A stretch of 64,000 nt of DNA, taken from contig JABDKG010000040.1 in the NCBI GenBank assembly GCA_013002305.1, positions 1 to 64,000 on the forward strand, given 5' to 3'. Both the position numbers and the translations under genes were made by a program. This DNA is from Hellea sp. Lineage in GTDB: Bacteria > Pseudomonadota > Alphaproteobacteria > Caulobacterales > Maricaulaceae. Within the stretch, counting starts at the first letter, position 1; every line of letters begins with the position of its first letter. Below are positions 51,775 to 59,757 of this stretch, piece by piece. The notes beneath the pieces were generated by a model. It worked only from the letters and a program-made list of their open reading frames with translations. It had not been told where the DNA came from and did no database searches.

Positions 51775-52116
51775 ATGTCAGGCTTTTCAGGCCATAATTT
51801 TAATGACCGTCTAAAAGCTCAAAAAGAGGCCAAGCTGGCTATGCTCAAGCGCGCCCAGAAAAAGAAGCTCGATCCGAAATTGAAGGCCAAGAAATTGGCC
51901 GAGCGGGCCGAGCGCAATAAACGCCGGGCTGAGCGCGATGCGATAAGGGCTGAAGAGAAAAAGGCTGAAGAAGCCCGGCGGGCAGCCGAAACTCTCGAAC
52001 AAGAGCGCAAAGCCAAAATCGCCGCTGAAGCCCAGAAAAAAGCCGCAGAAGAATTAAAGCGGGCTCAAAAAGCGCGCCGCGACGCGAAATATGCCGCCCG
52101 TAAAAACCGCCGTTAA
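51775..52116 (+). CDS. DUF6481 family Lys/Ala/Glu-rich protein
   Basis: 113 residues, almost entirely charged: MSGFSGHNFNDRLKAQKEAKLAMLKRAQKK opening, then a Lys/Arg/Glu/Ala coiled coil with heptad-like repeats and no cysteine. This is the DUF6481 pattern; function unknown, probably RNA- or ribosome-associated given the basic charge (inference). Its stop shares one base with the start of the avidin-like gene (TAATG). Confidence 0.8.
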   Translation: MSGFSGHNFNDRLKAQKEAKLAMLKRAQKKKLDPKLKAKKLAERAERNKRRAERDAIRAEEKKAEEARRAAETLEQERKAKIAAEAQKKAAEELKRAQKARRDAKYAARKNRR

Positions 52117-52553
52117 TGCACGGCTTCTCTAGGCTTTTTATAGTTGCAAGTTTAATCACAGGCCTTGGCGCCTGCGCTGAAGCTCAGGACGCCCACCCAA
52201 TTTCAACGGACCTGTTTTCCGGCACTTGGCAAAATGACCGCGGATCTCATGTCTCTTTCAAGGACAGCGGCGGATTATTATCCGGCCACTATCAAACCAA
52301 TGTCGGCGAGCCCGATAAGTCGCAAAAATTCCCGCTCACCGGATTTGCGCAAGGTGACCAGATTACATTTACGGTCAATTTTGAGGGATATGGGTCGATG
52401 ACCAGCTGGACGGGACAATTAAGCCGGGACAGTTCAGGCCCGGTCATTCAAACGCTTTGGCACCTGACGCGGGATGTAGAGGACGCGGATGAAGAAGATG
52501 ATTTGTGGAAATCAATTACATCGGGGGCCAGTCAGTTCCGGCCTGTAATGTGA
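52116..52553 (+). CDS. Avidin-family biotin-binding lipoprotein
   Basis: 145 residues. Lipobox GLGAC with Cys20 (Ala at +1, Glu at +2), then an eight-stranded avidin pattern. Compared with streptavidin, ligand contacts visible are Asn40 and Ser44 (GTWQNDRGS), Tyr59 (GHYQT), Val63 and Gly64, Thr96 and Trp98 (SMTSWTGQL), Trp115 and Leu117 (TLWHLT) and Trp131 (LWKSITSG, the residue that reaches the neighbour's pocket). Changes: Trp79 equivalent is Phe89, Ser45 equivalent is Thr61, and Asp128 equivalent is Ser139. Fits a biotin binder possibly weaker than streptavidin. Membrane attachment is unusual for the family. Confidence 0.82.
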   Translation: MHGFSRLFIVASLITGLGACAEAQDAHPISTDLFSGTWQNDRGSHVSFKDSGGLLSGHYQTNVGEPDKSQKFPLTGFAQGDQITFTVNFEGYGSMTSWTGQLSRDSSGPVIQTLWHLTRDVEDADEEDDLWKSITSGASQFRPVM

Positions 52554-52559
52554 TATATC

Positions 52560-52573
52560 GCCCGAGATCGGGC
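52560..52573. terminator. Convergent hairpin between avidin gene and ubiE
   Basis: GCCCG-AGAT-CGGGC (palindrome GCCCGAGATCGGGC) in the 33-base convergent gap. It lacks a T tract, so whether it terminates is uncertain. Confidence 0.35.
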
Positions 52574-52586
52574 CTAAGCGGTAAGG

Positions 52587-53351
52587 TTAAATCTTCCAGC
52601 CAAAATGCAGAGCGGCGATGCCGCCGGAATAATCCTGCCATGAGACCCGGCTAAATCCGGCCTGTTTGACCATATCGGCAAAAGCGTCCTGCCGCGGAAA
52701 ACGCCTTATCGACTCGACCAGATATTGATAGCTCTCCCGGTCATCGGCCAAAATACCGCCAAGGCGCGGAATGACATTAAACGAATAGGCGTCGTAAATC
52801 TTGCGCAGGAATTTTTCGGGCGGGGTCGAAAACTCAAGCACAGCCAAACGCCCGCCGGGCTTTAGGATGCGGTAAAACTCTGACAGGGCTTTGTCGCGGT
52901 GGGTGACATTGCGGATCCCAAAAGCGATGGTGAGCGCGTCGCAATGATTATCCGGAAACGGCAGGGCTTCGGCATTGCCGCACACCCGCGTCATATCCAG
53001 ACCTGCATCTTTTTTAAGGTCGATGCCCGCCAACAGCATTTCAGCATTAATATCGCAAACAATGGCGCGGGCGGACTGGCCGCCGCGGCGTTTGCGCTTG
53101 TCTTCGGCCTTTTTGATAAAGCGCCGGGCCAGATCGCCAGTGCCGCCTGCGACATCGATCAAAAGCTCGCCGGGCTGCGGATTGACCTTGGTCATGGTCA
53201 TGTCTTTCCAGACCCTGTGAATGCCTAGGCTCATCGCATCATTCATCAGGTCATAATTGCCGGCAACAGAATCGAAGACCTCGCGGACTTTGGATTGTTT
53301 CTGTTCCTCCGGAATATCATCATATCCGAAATCTGTGGTTCTTGGGCTCAT
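52587..53351 (-). CDS. ubiE: Ubiquinone/menaquinone methyltransferase UbiE
   Basis: 254 residues from the ATG at 53351 (MSPRTTDFGYDDIPEEQKQ), which matches UbiE starts; three earlier in-frame starts (53366, 53393 and TTG 53414) exist and none has a good ribosome-binding site. VFDSVAGNYDLMNDAMSLGIHRVWKD, LIDVAGGTGDLARRFI (SAM loop) and GGRLAVLEFSTP are family signatures. C-methylation in ubiquinone synthesis. Divergent from a small membrane gene and mutM, the conserved ubiE/mutM pair. Confidence 0.93.
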   Translation of the reverse strand: MSPRTTDFGYDDIPEEQKQSKVREVFDSVAGNYDLMNDAMSLGIHRVWKDMTMTKVNPQPGELLIDVAGGTGDLARRFIKKAEDKRKRRGGQSARAIVCDINAEMLLAGIDLKKDAGLDMTRVCGNAEALPFPDNHCDALTIAFGIRNVTHRDKALSEFYRILKPGGRLAVLEFSTPPEKFLRKIYDAYSFNVIPRLGGILADDRESYQYLVESIRRFPRQDAFADMVKQAGFSRVSWQDYSGGIAALHFGWKI

Positions 53352-53477
53352 AGGGGCTTGTCTCATAAAAATTGGCGCATCGCTATGGGCCATTGCATCG
53401 CAGGTTACAGCCAATCCTCTCTTGCTTGCGGGGCTGACCTGACTTAGAATTAAACACCATCCAATAAGGGGAATAAC

Positions 53478-53633
53478 ATGGCAGCGAATAGCAATAAAAA
53501 AACACTGACACTGGTCATCATCGGCCTGCTCATTGTGGCGCTCGGTCTTGGCTATGTGATGATGCAGAAAAAAGACAAAGCCGATATTTCAATTGATGCG
53601 CCTGGCGGAAAGATTGAAGTCGAAGTCGACTAA
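53478..53633 (+). CDS. Small single-pass membrane protein, 51 aa
   Basis: 51 residues: MAANSNKKTLTLVIIGLLIV then ALGLGYVMMQKKDKADISID and a charged tail ending GKIEVEVD. AAGGGG 6 bases upstream is a good ribosome-binding site. One transmembrane helix (about 9-29) with positive residues both before and after it, and a beta-like C-terminal tail. It lies in the gap between ubiE and mutM and ends 7 bases before mutM, so it is co-transcribed with mutM. Unknown function. Confidence 0.72.
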   Translation: MAANSNKKTLTLVIIGLLIVALGLGYVMMQKKDKADISIDAPGGKIEVEVD

Positions 53634-53640
53634 AGCGTGA

Positions 53641-54480
53641 ATGCCCGAGCTTCCTGAAGTTGAAACCGTCCGGCGCGGCCTCGCGCCGGTCATGGAATCC
53701 TTCACCTTTGTGCGCGTTCTGCTCAATCGGCCCAATCTCCGATTTCCGTTTGGCGATGATTTTATAGATCGGGTTCAGGGTCAGAAACTCGTACGCCTGT
53801 CGCGGCGGGCCAAATTTATGATCGCCGAGCTCGGGTCAGGCGATCGGCTGTTTATGCATCTGGGCATGTCGGGGCGCTTTACAATTGATCGCGATTTTAG
53901 GCCCGGTGAGTTTGCCAATGATCATTCGACCAACGTCAAACATGATCATGTTATCTTCGAAATGAGCAGCGGTCACCGCGTCACCTATAATGACCCGCGC
54001 CGTTTTGGCTTTATGGAATTGATCAAACCGGGCGCGCCATCAAGGCTGGATAATCTCGGACCAGAGCCCATGTCCAATCAGCTTTCCGCGCCGGTCCTGC
54101 GCGCTTCGCTCAAAGGCAAGAAAAACAAGATCAAGACCGCGCTTCTGGATCAGCGCATCATTGCCGGGCTTGGCAATATCTATGTTTGCGAAGCGCTCTA
54201 CCGGGCGAGAATATCGCCCAAACGCGCTGCCGGACGATTAACCGTGGCCGAGACCGAAACGCTTACAGGCCATATTAAAAACGTCATCCGCGACGCTATC
54301 GAAGCGGGCGGCAGCAGCCTCAAAGATTTTGCCAATACGGATGGCAATCTGGGTTATTTCCAGCACCGATTTGATGTTTATGACCGCGAGGATGAACCGT
54401 GCAAAGTCTGCGACGCCCCGATACATAGGATCGTCCAGACCGGACGCAGTACATTTTATTGCAAGGCCTGTCAGGGCTGA
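53641..54480 (+). CDS. mutM: Formamidopyrimidine-DNA glycosylase
   Basis: 279 residues. Pro2-Glu3 nucleophile region in PELPEVETVRRGL, the H2TH segment (LLDQRIIAGLGNIYVCEALYRARISP) and a four-Cys zinc finger at the C terminus (CKVCDAPIHRIVQTGRSTFYCKAC) are complete. Removes 8-oxoguanine and formamidopyrimidines from DNA; with MutT elsewhere in the window, part of the oxidised-guanine defence. Confidence 0.96.
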   Translation: MPELPEVETVRRGLAPVMESFTFVRVLLNRPNLRFPFGDDFIDRVQGQKLVRLSRRAKFMIAELGSGDRLFMHLGMSGRFTIDRDFRPGEFANDHSTNVKHDHVIFEMSSGHRVTYNDPRRFGFMELIKPGAPSRLDNLGPEPMSNQLSAPVLRASLKGKKNKIKTALLDQRIIAGLGNIYVCEALYRARISPKRAAGRLTVAETETLTGHIKNVIRDAIEAGGSSLKDFANTDGNLGYFQHRFDVYDREDEPCKVCDAPIHRIVQTGRSTFYCKACQG

Positions 54481-54864
54481 CTACTTCTTGCCCAAACTCA
54501 AAATCAAAACGAGCAATACGGGAATGCCGACCATAATTCCGGCCATTGTATAGGTCAGGCCCCAATTTTGGGCGGCGCCGTAGATCGCCAGCGGAGCCAG
54601 CAGGATCACATCGACCGGGCGCGGCACAAACCACAGGATCAGCAGCGCGGCGGGTATGACAATCGCCCATAATTGCCATCCGGCGAGGCCGGTAAGTACC
54701 CCAAGCCCGAAGCCGCCGGCGACTATTCCCAGCAGGGCGGCGGTGACATAGCAAATAGCGGTAAACCCGCCGAGATATTTGCCAAAGCGATATCCAAATG
54801 TTGCGGCGATAACTGCTCCTTTTTCCGTCTCTATCGACGTAGCGGGAACGAACCGTTCCTGCAA
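54481..54864 (-). CDS. Hypothetical membrane protein, 127 aa
   Basis: Four hydrophobic segments (about 35-52, 66-80, 85-100, 105-125) make a small integral membrane protein. The first codon is a TTG; no ATG is available before the helices, and AAGGAG just inside the frame hints at an even later start, so the 5' end is uncertain. It abuts mutM's stop with no spacer and is not recognised. Confidence 0.55.
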   Translation of the reverse strand: MQERFVPATSIETEKGAVIAATFGYRFGKYLGGFTAICYVTAALLGIVAGGFGLGVLTGLAGWQLWAIVIPAALLILWFVPRPVDVILLAPLAIYGAAQNWGLTYTMAGIMVGIPVLLVLILSLGKK

Positions 54865-54983
54865 GTAAGCTTAGGATAGCAGCGCTGCGGGACGCCGCGT
54901 TAACGGATTTTTATCCCTGTTTGCCAAGTGAAAATAAACCATTCGCGGTCATAATATCTTTTGCAAATGGGCGGGAGATAAAA

Positions 54984-55919
54984 ATGAGAATGTTGACCGA
55001 TTGGACAGAGGGTCATTCAAGACGATTTCAAAGACAGGTTCTGACCTTCCGGCATGATCTTGAAAGCACAGGTCTGTTTTCGGATGAGGCGTTAATCCGG
55101 CTGCTTGAAAAACATCCGTCTGAAATGCTGGATGTGTGTTCGATGGATGAAAATCCGGATCCGCGCTATCCTAATCAGTTTCTCACCGGTGATTTCCGAG
55201 ATGTCCCGGGCAAGACCTTGCTGGACGCCGCCAAGGCCGGCCGGGTCTGGATCAATGTTCGCAAAGCCATGAATATTCACCGGGAATATAAAGCCGTTTT
55301 GGATCAGATGTATGGGGAGCTGACGCAAAAATCCGGCCGCCGCGCTTTTAATGCCAAAGGCGGAATTCTGATCAGCTCGCCCATATCGCAAACACCTTAT
55401 CATTTCGACAAGACCCAGACTTTGCTGTGGCACATACGCGGGCAAAAACGGCTCTATATTTATCCGCTGAAAAAGAAGTTTATTTCCGATGAGGATTATG
55501 AGGCGATCATCACCAATGCTTTGCTCGATGACCTGCCATATGATGAAAGTTTTGACCAAGAGGCGAAAATTATCGATTTGGAACCGGGTCAGGCTGCCTG
55601 CTGGAAGCTAAACGCGCCGCACCGTGTGGACAATCAAAGCTTCTGTGTCTCAGTAACAACTGAATATTCAACTCTCAATACCGGGATTAAAAACGCGAAC
55701 ATGATTGCCAATGCCGCACTTCGGAGTAAATTTGGCATGACGCCGAGCTATGAAAAAGACGGGATCACGAAACGGGTGGTTAAAACCGGTCTGGGCGTTG
55801 CGCTTCGCAAGATGGGCTATGTCAGCAAGGATAATGCGCCGGACATGGTACGCTTTAAAATCGACCCGGAAGTAAAAGGATTTGTCGTCCCGACTCAGCC
55901 CTTTGAGCGTAATTTTTAA
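54984..55919 (+). CDS. JmjC/cupin-like Fe(II)/2-oxoglutarate oxygenase
   Basis: 311 residues from ATG 54984, with GGGAGAT 7 bases upstream; an earlier TTG start would add 21 non-conserved residues. Metal ligands appear as [24 protein letters not shown] (His140, Asp142) and the distal His213 in [11 protein letters not shown], with the Arg/Lys-rich strand for 2-oxoglutarate. This is the cupin_8/JmjC layout. Bacterial members hydroxylate ribosomal proteins, natural-product peptides or sugars. Stand-alone; substrate not predictable. Confidence 0.75.
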   Translation: MRMLTDWTEGHSRRFQRQVLTFRHDLESTGLFSDEALIRLLEKHPSEMLDVCSMDENPDPRYPNQFLTGDFRDVPGKTLLDAAKAGRVWINVRKAMNIHREYKAVLDQMYGELTQKSGRRAFNAKGGILISSPISQTPYHFDKTQTLLWHIRGQKRLYIYPLKKKFISDEDYEAIITNALLDDLPYDESFDQEAKIIDLEPGQAACWKLNAPHRVDNQSFCVSVTTEYSTLNTGIKNANMIANAALRSKFGMTPSYEKDGITKRVVKTGLGVALRKMGYVSKDNAPDMVRFKIDPEVKGFVVPTQPFERNF

Positions 55920-55990
55920 GCCCCGAATCTTCTTGCCAGACCTATAGGCTCTCCTTTAAAAGCCGCTCTCTGAAATCAAGAGAGGCCTCT

Positions 55991-56767
55991 ATGTCCTATG
56001 ACATGATCGAATTTACCAAGGACGACCATGTGGCGAAAATCCGCCTCAACCGTCCCAAAGCGCTGAACGCGCTGTGCAATGACATGATGAATGAAGTGAT
56101 GCAGGCTCTGACCGAGCTTGAAGCTGATGATGATATTCACTGTGTTATCCTGACCGGCTCGGACAAGGCCTTTGCGGCCGGTGCCGACATTAAGGAAATG
56201 CAGGATAATAAATATCTGGATATTTATAAGAACGACCCGTTCGAGAAATATGCCGGCGCGATAGAGCGGTTTCGCAAACCGATCATCGCGGCTGTGTCGG
56301 GCTATGCGCTGGGCGGCGGCTGCGAAATTGCCATGATGTGTGATTTCATTATCGCCGCCGATAATGCCAAATTTGGCCAGCCCGAAATTACCCTCGCGGT
56401 GATGCCGGGCATTGGCGGCACGCAGCGCCTGACCCGCGCGGTTGGCAAAGCCAAATCTATGGATATGTGCCTGACAGGCCGGATGATGGACGCCGAGGAG
56501 GCTGAGCGTTCTGGTCTCGTTTCCCGGGTTGTACCGCTCGATGAGCTGCAGGACACGGCGGAAGAAGCGGCCCGTAAAATTGCCGCGATGAGCCTGCCGA
56601 TAGCGATGATGACCAAAGAAACCATCAATACGGCGTTTGAAACCACGCTTCAGCAAGGAATCAAATTTGAGCGCCGTCTGTTCCAGAGCATGTTCACGAC
56701 CGAAGATCAAACCGAGGGTATGACGGCCTTTGTTGAGAAACGAAAGCCGCATTTTAAGAACAAGTAG
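55991..56767 (+). CDS. Enoyl-CoA hydratase
   Basis: 258 residues. Crotonase fold: [17 protein letters not shown] (oxyanion and Asp/Glu region), [34 protein letters not shown] with the second catalytic Glu in GQPEITL. Hydrates trans-2-enoyl-CoA in fatty acid breakdown. Sits next to rpsT, as in many alphaproteobacteria. A candidate promoter (TTGCCA-16-TTTAAA, 55933-55960) precedes it. Confidence 0.92.
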   Translation: MSYDMIEFTKDDHVAKIRLNRPKALNALCNDMMNEVMQALTELEADDDIHCVILTGSDKAFAAGADIKEMQDNKYLDIYKNDPFEKYAGAIERFRKPIIAAVSGYALGGGCEIAMMCDFIIAADNAKFGQPEITLAVMPGIGGTQRLTRAVGKAKSMDMCLTGRMMDAEEAERSGLVSRVVPLDELQDTAEEAARKIAAMSLPIAMMTKETINTAFETTLQQGIKFERRLFQSMFTTEDQTEGMTAFVEKRKPHFKNK

Positions 56768-56770
56768 CGC

Positions 56771-56799
56771 TTGACGCCTTCAAAATGGGGGCGTATAGG
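56771..56799 (+). promoter_or_regulatory. Strong sigma-70 promoter of rpsT
   Basis: TTGACG (56771-56776), 17-base spacer, TATAGG (56794-56799). Predicted transcription start near 56806, which would give a leader of about 46 bases. The -35 begins just after the enoyl-CoA hydratase stop codon. Confidence 0.75.
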
Positions 56800-56818
56800 G
56801 CGCGCTTACAGGATTACA

Positions 56819-56842
56819 GGCCCCGTTTGGGGCCAATTTTTT
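56819..56842 (+). terminator. Terminator-like hairpin in the rpsT leader
   Basis: GGCCCC-GTTT-GGGGCC (56819-56834) is a perfect stem followed by AATTTTTT, ending 4 bases before the GAGGAAA ribosome-binding site. It lies downstream of the rpsT promoter and upstream of the gene. It may end transcripts from the enoyl-CoA hydratase gene, and may also attenuate or time rpsT expression. Confidence 0.6.
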
Positions 56843-56851
56843 GAGGAAAAT

Positions 56852-57115
56852 ATGGCAAATACTGTTTCAGCCAAGAAAGCCGTCCGGGTTCAAGCCCGCA
56901 AAACGGCTGTCAATAAAGCCCGCCGGACTATGGTTCGATCACAGCTTCGTAAAGTCGAGGACGCGATTGCGGCCGGCAAAAAAGACGAAGCTCAGGCAGC
57001 TGTTAAGCTGGCCGAGCCGGCAATGATGCGCGCTGTTTCTAATGGCGTGTTTCACAAAAACACCGGTGCTCGCAAAATCTCACGCTTGAACAAGCGCGTG
57101 AAAGGCATGAAATAA
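56852..57115 (+). CDS. rpsT: 30S ribosomal protein S20
   Basis: 87 residues from ATG 56852 (GAGGAAAA upstream). [39 protein letters not shown] is the S20 start and [27 protein letters not shown] is its conserved end. Small basic helical 16S rRNA-binding protein. Where dnaA usually follows in related genomes, a membrane protein gene occurs instead. Confidence 0.96.
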   Translation: MANTVSAKKAVRVQARKTAVNKARRTMVRSQLRKVEDAIAAGKKDEAQAAVKLAEPAMMRAVSNGVFHKNTGARKISRLNKRVKGMK

Positions 57116-57145
57116 GCGCTTAGCTTAATAAACTGAATTATAAAG

Positions 57146-57181
57146 CCGGGCTTTCCAATCGTGGCAAGCCCGGTTTTTTTT
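57146..57181 (+). terminator. Rho-independent terminator after rpsT
   Basis: CCGGGCTT (57146-57153) pairs with AAGCCCGG (57166-57173), then eight T residues. Ends the rpsT transcript. Confidence 0.9.
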
Positions 57182-57220
57182 GTTACTTGACGAAATGTCC
57201 TTCCGTTCTAGTCTCTTGGC

Positions 57221-58243
57221 ATGACGGATATGACCCCCGCCCAAATTCGATCGGCCTTAACCGCCGGAATTATTTCTCAGCAGCAAGCCAATGACATGCT
57301 TTTAAAGCAGGGCGCTGCGCCGCTCAGTGAGGATGCGGCGGTAATTGGTAATGAAGACGAAATGCGCTTTATCCGGGGATTTTCGGATATTTTTATAGCG
57401 ATTGGTATGGTCATATTGCTGATTGGTATGCTGGTTTTTTCAGCCGCTATGGGCGGATCCGGAATTCCGTTTCTCGCCGCAGCCGGCATATCCTTTTTAC
57501 TCGCTGAATATTTCGGACGCAAGAAACGTCAGCATCTCCCGACTTTGGTGACGGCCATCGGATTTATGTTTTTCATTATCATTGGCGTGAGCGTGATGAT
57601 GGGGATGGACCGATTTTCCTCGAGCGGAAACATCGTCGCTGCAGTGATCAGTGTCGCCGCAATGTTTCTGTTTTACTACCGGATAAAACTGCCCTTCTGT
57701 ATGGCTTTGATAGCCTATTCACTGGTGTATCTGGGCTTTTCAATTATCGCGACGGCCTTTGACGTCAATTTGACCTTGATCGGCGTTTTCCTGTTTTTAA
57801 GCGGTATTGCGATCGTGTGGTGGGCTTTAAAATATGATGTCAAAGATCCGGACCGGATGACGCGGTATGCTGATAATGCGTTTTGGCTTCATCTCGTGTC
57901 GGCGCCTCTAATAATTCACGGATTGGTCGTACTGTTTATCGGCGTGACCGATGACCTTAGCAGCACCACGGCTTTTGCGACATTGGGGATCGTTCTGATG
58001 GTTGGCCTATTTGGACTGGCGATTGACCGAAGAGCGTTCTTAACGTCGAGCCTGGTCTATGCCGGGATGGCGATTGGGTACTTTATGTATAAGGTCAGTC
58101 TTGACCCGACATTGGCGATTGCTTTCACGCTGTTATTACTCGGGTCAGCCGTTGTCTTCTTAGGCGCCGGGTGGGACACTGCGCGGGCCGGCCTTCTCAA
58201 AGTCCTGCCCAAGTGGAAAATTTTTCGCCCAAAACAGGTTTAG
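57221..58243 (+). CDS. Hypothetical polytopic membrane protein, 340 aa
   Basis: Not recognised. A soluble N-terminal region of about 50 residues (TPAQIRSALTAGIISQQQANDML, resembling the helical start of DUF2157-type proteins) leads to about ten hydrophobic segments. The DUF2157 relation is only a suggestion. It overlaps the convergent trkH end by 4 bases and is preceded by the rpsT terminator, so it needs its own promoter. Confidence 0.72.
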   Translation: MTDMTPAQIRSALTAGIISQQQANDMLLKQGAAPLSEDAAVIGNEDEMRFIRGFSDIFIAIGMVILLIGMLVFSAAMGGSGIPFLAAAGISFLLAEYFGRKKRQHLPTLVTAIGFMFFIIIGVSVMMGMDRFSSSGNIVAAVISVAAMFLFYYRIKLPFCMALIAYSLVYLGFSIIATAFDVNLTLIGVFLFLSGIAIVWWALKYDVKDPDRMTRYADNAFWLHLVSAPLIIHGLVVLFIGVTDDLSSTTAFATLGIVLMVGLFGLAIDRRAFLTSSLVYAGMAIGYFMYKVSLDPTLAIAFTLLLLGSAVVFLGAGWDTARAGLLKVLPKWKIFRPKQV

Positions 58244-59688
58244 GCGCGCCAGAACGCCGGGGTCAGTACAACCAGGGCCGTAATAATTTCCAACCGCCCG
58301 ACAATCATAGCGGTCAACAATATCCATTTGGCCGTATCGGGAAGGGATTGGTAGTTTCCTGTCGGCCCGATAATTTCGCCCAGTCCCGGCCCGACATTGG
58401 CCACCGCGCTCCCCGCGCCCGACCAAGCCGTCATCGTATCCAGCCCCAGCATTGACAGCAAAATGGCGGTGATGGCGAAGGTCATCATAAACAAAAAGAA
58501 ATAGCTCATCACCGAATAGACAACGGTTTCCGATAATGGCTTATTGCCATAGCGCATCGGGACAACCGTATTGGGCCGCGGCATACGGATGATGTAGGCG
58601 CGCATCGCCTCAAAGGCGACCTGATAGCGAAAGATTTTGATAGAACAGGCAGTTGACCCGGCGCAGCCGCCAATAAACATGAATAAGAAAAAGGCCGCCA
58701 CCGCAAACGGCCCCCAGCTATTATAATCGGTCGTCGCATAGCCCGTACCGGTGACAATCGAGATCGTGTTGAACGCTGAATATCGCAGCGCCCGAATTTC
58801 TTCCATGTCGGAGGTCAGCCATAGCGATACCGCCACCATCAGGATCAATCCGGCGATGACGACGATAAATGTGCGAACCTGCGGGTCTTTGATCGGCGCC
58901 TTAAAATCGCCGGACAGGAACAGCATGTAAATCGCAAAGGGCATCGCGCCGGCCAGCATAAACACCATGGCGACCATATCGGCGCCGTTATCCATAAAGC
59001 CGCCGAGCGATAGATCGGATGTCGAATAGCCGCCTGTGGCCAGTGTCGTCATGGCGTGAGCTGCGGCATCAAACCCGCCCATACCGGTCAGCATATATCC
59101 GGCCGCGCACAGCACCGTTAACAGCAGATAAGTGCTGCCGATCAAAAGCGCGATCCGGGTCGGTCGGACAAAAATCTTATCGCTTATATCGCTGCTCTCA
59201 TCTTTAAACAGCTGCATGCCGCCGACGCCGAGCATGGGTAAAATCGCCATGGCGGTCGCGATAATTCCGATCCCGCCAATCCATTGCAAAATAGCCCGCC
59301 AGAACAATATCCCCGCCGGTTGATCGTCAAGCCCGCTCATAACCGTCGACCCGGTCGTTGTGATCCCCGATGTCGCCTCAAACAAAGCGTCGGTCAGGCT
59401 CATCTTGAACGGGTCCATCATAAACGGGACGGCAGAAAATAGACTGAGAAGAGCCCAGGATAGGGCCGTCAGAATAAAAGCACCGCGCGCTCCCAGACGC
59501 ATATTTTTGGAATAAGTCGCGACGGCCATAACACCGCCGATCAATGTCGTGAAAATACCGGACATGGCAAATGCTGCCCAGCTGCGTTTCTCATATCCCA
59601 GATCGACCAACATCGGGACGAACATAAAAACGCCGAGGCCAGCTAGCATCAGACCGATAATGAAAAAGACGGGACGTAAATCCAGCAT
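58240..59688 (-). CDS. trkH: TrkH-family potassium uptake protein
   Basis: 482 residues, repeated P-loop pores recognisable from SGITTTGSTVMSGLD, TLATGGYSTSDLSLGG, TIVTGTGYATTDYNSWG-type and SAVANVGPGLGEIIGPTGNY segments, the four selectivity-filter loops. Transmembrane Trk subunit that imports potassium with TrkA. No trkA is nearby. Confidence 0.93.
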   Translation of the reverse strand: MLDLRPVFFIIGLMLAGLGVFMFVPMLVDLGYEKRSWAAFAMSGIFTTLIGGVMAVATYSKNMRLGARGAFILTALSWALLSLFSAVPFMMDPFKMSLTDALFEATSGITTTGSTVMSGLDDQPAGILFWRAILQWIGGIGIIATAMAILPMLGVGGMQLFKDESSDISDKIFVRPTRIALLIGSTYLLLTVLCAAGYMLTGMGGFDAAAHAMTTLATGGYSTSDLSLGGFMDNGADMVAMVFMLAGAMPFAIYMLFLSGDFKAPIKDPQVRTFIVVIAGLILMVAVSLWLTSDMEEIRALRYSAFNTISIVTGTGYATTDYNSWGPFAVAAFFLFMFIGGCAGSTACSIKIFRYQVAFEAMRAYIIRMPRPNTVVPMRYGNKPLSETVVYSVMSYFFLFMMTFAITAILLSMLGLDTMTAWSGAGSAVANVGPGLGEIIGPTGNYQSLPDTAKWILLTAMIVGRLEIITALVVLTPAFWRA

Positions 59689-59757
59689 GGCTCGTGCCTA
59701 CAATGGGCCTTGCCGGAATAAAAGGGAAAACTCGCCCCTATCTAGCCTAGGAAAAGC

